Positions 13,862-20,292 of a stretch of 24,848 nucleotides of DNA are shown in pieces. The stretch is from Campylobacteraceae bacterium (GTDB lineage Bacteria; Campylobacterota; Campylobacteria; Campylobacterales; Sulfurovaceae). The notes under the pieces are model-generated. The model saw nothing but the letters and a program-made list of their open reading frames with translations. It was not told the DNA's origin and searched no databases. Location of the stretch: positions 1 through 24,848 of the forward strand of contig JALVEV010000210.1 in NCBI GenBank assembly GCA_027030605.1, in the 5' to 3' direction. Made by a program: the position numbers and the translations under genes. Numbering within the stretch: position 1 is the stretch's first letter; every line of letters starts with the position of its first letter.

Positions 13862-16261
13862 TTAGTTTCCTAAAGTATAGGCATCTTTAAATCTATAAAA
13901 CTCTAAACCTACCTCTTGTGCTATTTTTATAATATTTTTTAATTTTTGAGGAGCTATAGCATAGTTACTTTGGTCATCTACAACTCTATGAGAGTATAAG
14001 GTAATAATCTCACCATATTCTCTAGCTTTTATAAAGGCTTCTCTTATCTCATCAAGTTCATGCTGATAGTGGTTATCTATTCCATCTCCTGCTAAGATAC
14101 TATAGTGTTTTCCCTGCTTATGAAATATCTCTTCAAGTTGGAAAAGTCTTCTATTATGGTCAGATGCTGTTGTTCTTAGATATGGAAAATAGGCTTTGAC
14201 TGCATTGTCATAAGCCTCATCTCTTTCACCATAAGGGTAGGCAAAACTTACAGGGTTAAATCCTGCATTTTTCATATTATTATAAGCAGGAATAATCTGA
14301 TTAGAGAGATATTCATTGATTCTATTAGCATCATAGTGGTAGTCTCTTCCCACTCCCTCATGGTCAAAAGTGTGACATCCTATCTCATGCCCATCACTCT
14401 CTAATGTTTTAAGTTTATTAATCTCTACTGTAGAGAGAGTATGAAAGTGACTAACAAAAAAGGTAGCTTTTACATGATATTTTAAGAATGTGTCTCTCAT
14501 CGCGTACCAACTCTCAATACCATAGTCATCAAAAGTTAATGAAAAACCAGCTTTATGGTTTGGGGCTTTAAAGACGTTAAAAAGTTCTAAATCATCAATT
14601 TTAGAATTACCTACGACAAGAAGCCCATCTATAGACAATAGTCTATTTGTAGTGTCAAAATACTCTACATCAGCCTCAATATCTCTAATAAAAGTATGCC
14701 ACTCTCCATCAGATGCAGTATCTCCTATGCCAAAGTGTATCTCATCACCTTGAACACCTTTTATCTCAATATCACTATTGGAGTATTTTATCTTTTTTGC
14801 ACCCTTTAGAGTGTTAACTAAGAGGTAAATCTCAAAGTTATTACTACTCTTAAAACTCCATTTTAAATTACTATGTTTTGTATCTCTCCATGCACCATTT
14901 ATTCCTGTTTCATTACCAATTAAATATCTATTTTCTGAGTTATCTCCTTGAAATGAGATAACTCTACTCTCTTTTTCAGTGTCATAAACATTACTAATTT
15001 GAGCACTATCTGGTCCTGCGAAGATACTCCATCTACTAACTTGATTATCTTCAGCATTTTCATAACTCTTAATTGGTGAGCTAAAAAGCTCTAAATTATC
15101 TATACTTGCATTGGCTCGAATTAAAAAAGAGTCTACCGATATAATAGTGTTGTTTGGTTCTAAATCTTTTAAATCATCTATTAAGTTACGTCGATGTGTA
15201 TGCCAAGTTCCATCGGTTGAGAAATAACCTAATCCATGAGTAATTACATCATCATCTTTCTCTTGATAGGAGAGGGTATCATCTTTGTATCTAAGGTAGC
15301 GGACACCTTCTGTTGTTGTTACAACTATGTCAACAAGATATCCCTCTGTTGTTTTCATATCCCATATAATATTGAAGTTATCTCTATTGTTCCAATCACC
15401 ACCTATTTGGTATTGGTTCTCATAGCTATCAACTCCTTGAAATTTAATAACACGACTTGCTTTATCATCATCGTATAGATTACTTACTGTTGCCCCATTT
15501 GGAGTGTTATCTACAATGCTCCATCTCTCAATTTTTTGGTCTTCTGCATCTTCGTAAACAATAGAGGTAGGAGCCTCTTGAGAAGTTATGGTTGCTTTTA
15601 ATTGATAATTTGCTGTTTCAAACCCATAAACTCCAATAAAAACATCACTATCTTCACTAATATTGAGTTGACAGGTTTCATTACTCTGTTCACTTTTTTC
15701 CGATTTACAGTCAGCACTATTTAAAGTTGGTTTTGAACCCACTTTAACATAGAGGTCAGCATCAGCAGAGAGTTGGTTGAGTTGTACTTCCAATACTCTA
15801 TCTGCTGCTACCGAAATTTTATAGTATTTCATCTCATATTTAATAACACTATTATTGACTGCTATATTTGATTGGAGTGATGAAGTTGTTTGATTGTTTG
15901 GAGTAGAGAGAGTTGCTTTTATAGTATAGTGAGCTGTCTCAAATCCATAAACAGCGATAGATACATTACTCTCTTGAGCTATGTAAAAGAGACAATTTTC
16001 TTCATTTTGGTCACTTTTCTCTGATTTGCAATCATAGTTACTAGGTGTTGCTTGTGAACCTATTTTAACATAGAGGTCAGCATCTGCAGAGAGTTGATTT
16101 AAGAGTACACTTAAGGTCTGATTTGCTGTAGCTTCAATCATATAATATTGTGTATAGCCCTCATTCACTAAGCCAGATTTCGCATTACTTGATGTTAGGG
16201 TAATAGTATTGGCAAAAAGTGAAAAATTAAATAGGAAAATGAGTAGTAATAATTTTTTCAT
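13862..16261 (-). CDS. Secreted multidomain polysaccharide deacetylase with two PPC domains
   Basis: First gene of the operon, 799 aa. A signal peptide (1-17, ending SLFA) is followed by two tandem PPC (pre-peptidase C-terminal) domains at about 19-117 and 133-224, repeating every 107 residues, each with the LNQLSADADLYVK core and a cysteine pair (C78/C90 and C185/C197). Next are two homologous beta-sandwich modules (about 236-394 and 399-562, each starting E(N)AED..RWSI and ending IDNLELF/IDDLELF). The C-terminal NodB domain (573-790) has TFDDY (D578, D579), HTFDH (H630, H634), FAYPYGERD (673-681) and LYSH (755-758), a complete CE4 active site. AAAGGA sits 5 nt before the ATG. It should deacetylate N-acetylated sugars outside the inner membrane, like PgaB/IcaB. 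Confidence 0.88.
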   Translation of the reverse strand: MKKLLLLIFLFNFSLFANTITLTSSNAKSGLVNEGYTQYYMIEATANQTLSVLLNQLSADADLYVKIGSQATPSNYDCKSEKSDQNEENCLFYIAQESNVSIAVYGFETAHYTIKATLSTPNNQTTSSLQSNIAVNNSVIKYEMKYYKISVAADRVLEVQLNQLSADADLYVKVGSKPTLNSADCKSEKSEQSNETCQLNISEDSDVFIGVYGFETANYQLKATITSQEAPTSIVYEDAEDQKIERWSIVDNTPNGATVSNLYDDDKASRVIKFQGVDSYENQYQIGGDWNNRDNFNIIWDMKTTEGYLVDIVVTTTEGVRYLRYKDDTLSYQEKDDDVITHGLGYFSTDGTWHTHRRNLIDDLKDLEPNNTIISVDSFLIRANASIDNLELFSSPIKSYENAEDNQVSRWSIFAGPDSAQISNVYDTEKESRVISFQGDNSENRYLIGNETGINGAWRDTKHSNLKWSFKSSNNFEIYLLVNTLKGAKKIKYSNSDIEIKGVQGDEIHFGIGDTASDGEWHTFIRDIEADVEYFDTTNRLLSIDGLLVVGNSKIDDLELFNVFKAPNHKAGFSLTFDDYGIESWYAMRDTFLKYHVKATFFVSHFHTLSTVEINKLKTLESDGHEIGCHTFDHEGVGRDYHYDANRINEYLSNQIIPAYNNMKNAGFNPVSFAYPYGERDEAYDNAVKAYFPYLRTTASDHNRRLFQLEEIFHKQGKHYSILAGDGIDNHYQHELDEIREAFIKAREYGEIITLYSHRVVDDQSNYAIAPQKLKNIIKIAQEVGLEFYRFKDAYTLGN
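15743..16096. repeat. Intragenic direct repeat coding the PPC domains (107-codon period)
   Basis: Positions 15743-15775 and 16064-16096 are 33 nt long and differ at a single base. They encode the ADADLYVK core of each PPC domain. The spacing of 321 nt keeps the reading frame. Flanking sequence is also alike but more diverged, so the copies arose by internal duplication, perhaps with later local homogenisation. Confidence 0.85.
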
Positions 16262-16469
16262 GAGTATCCTTTTGTAGCTCTATATTAAATTTTATACAAA
16301 TCTTATCATATTTATTCTTTGATAAAACATTTTTTAATAAAAAAAAATATATAAAATATAAATTAATTTTTAATTTAAAGAAAAATTAGAAATATTTCGT
16401 TTAGTTGTTGTATTATATGATATAATATTGAAAATATTGTAAAATAATTTATTTTAATATAATGAGGTA
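16262..16469. other. Divergent control region of the polysaccharide operon and the Wzc-like gene
   Basis: These 208 nt carry promoters firing both ways. Plus-strand: an extended -10 at 16418-16426. Minus-strand: candidate -10 sequences TAAGAT/TATGAT and TATAAA between about 16288 and 16315, none clearly best. No operator-like dyad with G/C content was found. Confidence 0.5.
16418..16426 (+). promoter_or_regulatory. Extended -10 promoter of the Wzc-like gene
   Basis: TGATATAAT is a perfect extended -10 (TGnTATAAT) about 50 nt before the gene start. No -35 box is needed for such promoters and none is evident. Confidence 0.55.
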
Positions 16470-18794
16470 ATGTTTAAGATGGAACAGAAAAGAGATGAGG
16501 GTGAATTAAATTTAGAGAAATTTTTTCAAATTATTAAAACTTATAAGTGGTTAATTATAACTTTTATGTTGATAACAACACTATTTATGTTTGTAAAATT
16601 ATATTTTACACCATCAACGTATAAAGCAAGTAGTATTTTAGAAGTTAAAACAAAGTCTGAAGGAACAAATCCTAATGATATTTTATTAAACTCATTCTCT
16701 TTTGGAGATAGTGGAGATAAAACAGAAAAAGAGATAGAGGTTTTACAGACATTTCCTATCAACAAAAAAGCTTTAGAAAAGGTTCCTTTAGAAGTTAACT
16801 ATTATAAAACGGAAGCATATAAAGATATTGAACTCTATAAAGAGACTCCTATTACAATAAAAAATATAGAGATTAAGAATAGAGCATTGCTTGGAAAAAA
16901 GTTTACGCTTATTCCTAAAGAGCAAGGGTTTATTTTACATTACCCTTCTTCTTTGACAGAATTAATTTTTTCATGGATAGAGGGTGAAGATAAATCGAAT
17001 AAACTATTTGCTTATGATACAGAGATAAAAAATCGAGACTTTTCCTTTATTGTCCATAAAAACTTTGATTTTAAAGAGCCAATAAAAGTAAAATTTAATG
17101 GAGATATTCGTTTAGTTTTTGACCAAATAGTTAAACCAACATTAAAAATTGAATCAATGAGTCCAGATAGTCCACTAATTAAAATATCTTATGAAGATAA
17201 TATTCCTGAACGTGCTAGTGCTTATATTAATGCATTAGTAGAGAGCTTTATTGAAAAGAGTATTAATAGAAAAAATGAACAAAATAAGAAAATACTTACT
17301 TTTATTAATGAACGTTTAGAGTTAATTCGTAATGAGTTAGAGAGTTCTGAAAGCAAATTAAAAAACTTTAAAATTAAAAATAAAATTGTAGACTCTTCTA
17401 CTCAGGCAACCAATTATATTAAAGAACTAGCAGACTTAGAAGTTCAAATTTCAGAAAATCAGTTAAAAGCGAAACTATTAGATAACCTTATTGTTTTTGC
17501 TCGTCATAATCAGACATTAGACTCTATTGCTCCCTCTTTAGCAGAACTTCATGATAAACCTACTATTGAACTTATTACATCGTTACAATCTTTGCAGTTA
17601 CAAGAGAATGAAATGAAAGTTGAGTATACAGACAACTTTCCTAAACTGGTTAATCTTAGAAGGCAAATTTTAACTATTCGGAAAAAAATTATTTTAAATA
17701 TGAAAAATTTAAAATCAAGTGTTAAGCAAAAAAATAGTTTTTTGGTACAAAAAAAACATAATTTAGAAAAAAAGATTCAACATCTACCCATTAAAGAGAA
17801 AAAGATGGTTAATATTAAGAGAGGATATGAAGTCTCCTCCTCAATGTATGATTACCTATTAAAGAAAAAAACAGAGAGTGAACTGCTTATTGTCTCAACA
17901 CTTTCTGACTATAAGGTGTTAGATAAAGCTCATGCTCTACCTAATCCAATTAAACCAAAGAGAACACTACTAATGGTTGCCTCATCGCTTATAGGGCTTC
18001 TATTGGGGGTTGTATTGGCAGTTATATTGCATGGATTAAATACTAAAATCAATAGTAAAGAGGAGTTAGAGAACTTAGGTGATTATCCTCTTTTAGGGGT
18101 TGTTCCTGAAGTTAATAAAAAGAGTGTTCAACTAGAAGTTTATAAGGAGAAAAATTCACCTTTTACAGAAAGTTATCGAATGTTACGCTCCTATCTTCCA
18201 AAAAAAGATGAAGCTGGTTTAGCCAAAGTTATTTTATTGACCTCTATTGAAGCAAGTGAAGGAAAAACAACTACTACAGCAAACTTAGCTGCAATTACTC
18301 AAATGGCTGGGTATAAAACCATTATTTTAAATTTAGATTTACGTAAACCTACGCTTCATACCTATTTTGGTTTGAGAAATAGTAAAGGAATGAGTAGTTA
18401 TCTAAGTGGAAAAGATACAATTCAAGATATTATTTTTGCAACCAAATATACTAATTTACATGTCATTACATCTGGTCCAATACCTGAAAATCCAGCTGAG
18501 TTGATACTCTCTTCACGACTTACAGAGCTTCTAGATATTTTGAAGAGACGTTATGATTATATTTTTATTGACTCAGCTCCTATAGGCTTAGTAAGCGATA
18601 CTATCCATTTAATGAAACTAGCAGATTTAAATTTAGTAGTTTTTAGAGAGGGAAAAGCTGAAAAGTCTTTTGTCTCTGTATTAGAGAATATTAAAGAAAA
18701 GAATAATTTAAAAAATATTGGTTTTATTTTAAATCATAGTAGTAGAAAAAACAGCAAAGATGGATACGGATATGGATATGGCTATGGAAAGTAA
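16470..18794 (+). CDS. Wzc-like polysaccharide co-polymerase with BY-kinase domain
   Basis: A 774-aa inner-membrane protein controlling chain length and export. The N-terminal Wzz domain is framed by membrane helices at about 27-45 and 500-522, with a long periplasmic coiled-coil-rich region (about 260-450). The cytoplasmic kinase domain has Walker A SIEASEGKTT (592-601), Walker A' ILNLDLRKP (619-627) and Walker B YIFIDSAPIG (697-706). Alternating Tyr-Gly at the very end provides four tyrosines (766, 768, 770, 772) for autophosphorylation, as in Wzc. The first ATG (16470) lies only 2 nt after GAGG; the ATG at 16479, 11 nt after it, is an alternative start three codons in. No cognate low-molecular-weight phosphatase or outer-membrane export protein is adjacent. 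Confidence 0.95.
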   Translation: MFKMEQKRDEGELNLEKFFQIIKTYKWLIITFMLITTLFMFVKLYFTPSTYKASSILEVKTKSEGTNPNDILLNSFSFGDSGDKTEKEIEVLQTFPINKKALEKVPLEVNYYKTEAYKDIELYKETPITIKNIEIKNRALLGKKFTLIPKEQGFILHYPSSLTELIFSWIEGEDKSNKLFAYDTEIKNRDFSFIVHKNFDFKEPIKVKFNGDIRLVFDQIVKPTLKIESMSPDSPLIKISYEDNIPERASAYINALVESFIEKSINRKNEQNKKILTFINERLELIRNELESSESKLKNFKIKNKIVDSSTQATNYIKELADLEVQISENQLKAKLLDNLIVFARHNQTLDSIAPSLAELHDKPTIELITSLQSLQLQENEMKVEYTDNFPKLVNLRRQILTIRKKIILNMKNLKSSVKQKNSFLVQKKHNLEKKIQHLPIKEKKMVNIKRGYEVSSSMYDYLLKKKTESELLIVSTLSDYKVLDKAHALPNPIKPKRTLLMVASSLIGLLLGVVLAVILHGLNTKINSKEELENLGDYPLLGVVPEVNKKSVQLEVYKEKNSPFTESYRMLRSYLPKKDEAGLAKVILLTSIEASEGKTTTTANLAAITQMAGYKTIILNLDLRKPTLHTYFGLRNSKGMSSYLSGKDTIQDIIFATKYTNLHVITSGPIPENPAELILSSRLTELLDILKRRYDYIFIDSAPIGLVSDTIHLMKLADLNLVVFREGKAEKSFVSVLENIKEKNNLKNIGFILNHSSRKNSKDGYGYGYGYGK

Positions 18795-18812
18795 AAATAG
18801 TTTAGAGAAAGT

Positions 18813-18840
18813 TTTAAGGAGAGAGTTCGCTCTCCTTAAA
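18813..18840. terminator. Hairpin between the convergent Wzc-like and rplT genes
   Basis: Arms TTTAAGGAGAG (18813-18823) and CTCTCCTTAAA (18830-18840) form an 11-bp stem with a 6-nt loop. It sits 19 nt after the Wzc-like stop codon and 20 nt after the rplT stop on the other strand. It has G/C pairs but no clear T-run in either direction; it likely ends both transcripts. Confidence 0.6.
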
Positions 18841-18859
18841 TAGTTGCTATCTTGTTCTA

Positions 18860-19216
18860 TTATGCAGTGAGTGCAGCTTTAGAAGCCTCTGCAACTTTTG
18901 CAAATGCTTCAGGAGCATTCATTGCCATATCGGCTAATATTTTTCTGTCAAGTTCAATATTTGCAACTTTAAGACCGTGCATAAATGTTGAGTAGTTCAT
19001 GTCATTAAGTCTTGCAGCAGCATTAATTCTTACAATCCAAAGTCTTCTGAAGTCTCTTTTTTTCTGTCTTCTGTCTCTATAAGCATAAACTAATGAACGC
19101 TCTAATTGCTCTTTAGCTTTTCTAAAGTGTTTTCTTCTACCTGAGTAGAATCCTCTTGCTTGTTTTAATAGTTTTTTGTGACGTCTATGTCTAACTGTAC
19201 CAGTTTTTACTCTCAT
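18860..19216 (-). CDS. rplT: 50S ribosomal protein L20
   Basis: The 118-aa sequence is a full-length L20: RVKTGTVRHRRHKKLLKQARGF at the start, the RKHFRKAKEQ helix, RRLWIVRINAAAR in the middle and GLKVANIELDRKILADMA near the end. L20 binds 23S rRNA early in 50S assembly. The gene follows rpmI after a 111-nt spacer, and AAGGAG lies 5 nt upstream of the ATG. infC and thrS, which neighbour it in many bacteria, are absent here. Confidence 0.98.
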   Translation of the reverse strand: MRVKTGTVRHRRHKKLLKQARGFYSGRRKHFRKAKEQLERSLVYAYRDRRQKKRDFRRLWIVRINAAARLNDMNYSTFMHGLKVANIELDRKILADMAMNAPEAFAKVAEASKAALTA

Positions 19217-19327
19217 TGTGTCTCCTTTACCTAAGTACTATATTTTAGTATTGGTGCCATTTTTAATTTTAAAAATGAACTTGTCCTAATATTTTAGGAG
19301 TTTTTGTTTATTGAAGTTTAACTAAAA

Positions 19328-19519
19328 TTAGTTAATCATCTCTTTGATTTTTTTAGCATCTGCTTGGTCTACATATTTAGCTTTTCTACTAGCTCTATGG
19401 TGTTTACCATCTACTTTAGTCAAAATGTGACTTCTAAATGCAGTCCCTCTTTTGATTTTACCAGATTTTTTAACCTTAAAACGCTTTACAGCACCTTTAA
19501 CGCTTTTCATTTTTGGCAT
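19328..19519 (-). CDS. rpmI: 50S ribosomal protein L35
   Basis: A complete 63-aa L35: MPKMKSVKGAVKRF at the start, GKIKRGTAFRSHILT in the middle and RRASRKA-like HRASRKAKYVD towards the end. It is the first gene of the rpmI-rplT pair. AAAGGA 7 nt before the ATG is a good ribosome site. Its leader is about 40 nt and contains a small hairpin (19543-19557). Confidence 0.98.
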   Translation of the reverse strand: MPKMKSVKGAVKRFKVKKSGKIKRGTAFRSHILTKVDGKHHRASRKAKYVDQADAKKIKEMIN

Positions 19520-19542
19520 GTTCGTTCCTTTCTAATTTATTG

Positions 19543-19557
19543 CTCATAGAGAATGAG
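19543..19557 (-). promoter_or_regulatory. Small hairpin in the rpmI leader
   Basis: On the transcript the sequence reads CTCAT-TCTCT-ATGAG, a 5-bp stem with 5-nt loop directly after the predicted transcription start. L20 represses its own operon in E. coli and B. subtilis by binding leader RNA; this element is much smaller than those known targets, so any such role is speculative. Confidence 0.3.
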
Positions 19558-19564
19558 GTCGCGT

Positions 19565-19570
19565 ATTATA
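19565..19570 (-). promoter_or_regulatory. Predicted -10 box of rpmI-rplT
   Basis: On the minus strand this is a perfect TATAAT, preceded by a TTTTTTCGG stretch and followed by G/C bases (ACGCGACC), about 46 nt before the rpmI ATG. This is the clearest promoter of the window and fits a strongly expressed ribosomal operon. Confidence 0.7.
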
Positions 19571-19603
19571 CCGAAAAAATATTATAGGGAACTAAAGGGA
19601 AGG

Positions 19604-19624
19604 AACTCCCTTTTTAAGGGAGTT
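19604..19624 (-). terminator. Hairpin after the secreted-protein gene, upstream of rpmI
   Basis: AACTCCCTT (19604-19612) pairs with AAGGGAGTT (19616-19624), a perfect 9-bp stem with 3-nt loop. It lies 12 nt after the stop codon of the upstream gene and separates it from the rpmI promoter. A competing stem AAAGGG/CCCTTT (19595-19614) uses part of the same sequence. Confidence 0.6.
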
Positions 19625-19636
19625 AGTAAAGAGGTG

Positions 19637-20218
19637 TTATTTCTCTTCAATAACTTTAATAGTCTCAACAGCTTTAGAGACAGAGATGTTCTCTCCACTT
19701 TTTGCTTTTAGAAAACTAACTCCAGCTTTTGTTTTAGGTTTTGGGTTCTCTCCCACCATAACTGGTACAGCAAAAGAGCGTAACTTTGGATGTTGACCTT
19801 TTTCAACCTTGGTAAGAAGTCGAATATAGTAAAGACCATCAGTCTCTGCACGAACTTTCATATCAATATTAAACAATTTACTATTTGGTGCTATCTCAAA
19901 ACTTTGATTCATATCTAAATTATTTACCAATGTTAATTTATCATCAAGTGTTATATTTACTACTACGCGTCCACTTTGTGCTGTTGTTGTTAAGGTGATA
20001 TTTACATCAGCAGTCTCATTGGTATCAACCTTGGTAGTTTTGTAACTCATATCAATTGGAGCACCTGGTTTAGAGTATTTTCCAACAGTTGTACCTTCAA
20101 TAATGGTTTTCTCACCAATGCTTTTTACTGTAGTGGTCTCTTCTGGATCAATTTTTTTACTATTAGCATATAGTCCAACTATAAGAAGTGGCACTAAGAT
20201 TAATACTGTTTTTTTCAT
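19637..20218 (-). CDS. Secreted beta-rich protein of unknown function
   Basis: I do not recognise this 193-aa protein. It has a signal peptide (about 1-19, MKKTVLILVPLLIVGLYAN) and a mature part rich in Thr, Val and Lys with alternating hydrophobic residues, which suggests a beta-sandwich. DVNITLTTTAQSGRVVVNITL (71-91) and DGLYYIRLLTKVE (126-138) look like paired strands. There are no cysteines after the signal. It follows the metalloprotease lipoprotein gene by 58 nt on the same strand and has AAAGGA 7 nt before its ATG, so the two are probably co-expressed. It could be a partner, substrate or chaperone of the lipoprotein; that is guesswork from position only. Confidence 0.7.
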   Translation of the reverse strand: MKKTVLILVPLLIVGLYANSKKIDPEETTTVKSIGEKTIIEGTTVGKYSKPGAPIDMSYKTTKVDTNETADVNITLTTTAQSGRVVVNITLDDKLTLVNNLDMNQSFEIAPNSKLFNIDMKVRAETDGLYYIRLLTKVEKGQHPKLRSFAVPVMVGENPKPKTKAGVSFLKAKSGENISVSKAVETIKVIEEK

Positions 20219-20268
20219 TATATTTTCCTTTCATGTTACTAGGTTGAATTTTACCCTATTTTTATAGT

Positions 20269-20292
20269 AATGCCTCTTAGTATTGAGGCATT
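20269..20292 (-). promoter_or_regulatory. Hairpin enclosing the stop codon between two co-oriented genes
   Basis: AATGCCTC (20269-20276) pairs with GAGGCATT (20285-20292), an 8-bp stem whose 8-nt loop holds the TAA stop codon of the metalloprotease gene. It may act as a partial terminator or mRNA-stabilising element that sets the ratio of the two products. A T-run is lacking. Confidence 0.5.

Noticed and set aside
15236..15478. 80-aa hydrophobic plus-strand frame inside the large deacetylase gene
   Set aside because: It looks like a small membrane protein, but it is the complement of a Thr/Asp-rich beta-domain, which yields hydrophobic codons by chance.
16262..16469. Sigma-54 (GG-N10-GC) or flagellar sigma-28 promoter for the polysaccharide operon
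   Set aside because: No matching GG/GC spacing or TAAA-N15-GCCGATAA-type sequence was found in the divergent region.
19217..19327. Separate promoter, terminator or small gene between rpmI and rplT
   Set aside because: CCTAA-TATT-TTAGG (about 19292-19305) is a short weak dyad without T-run in the reading direction, and no open frame is present; the pair is best seen as one operon.
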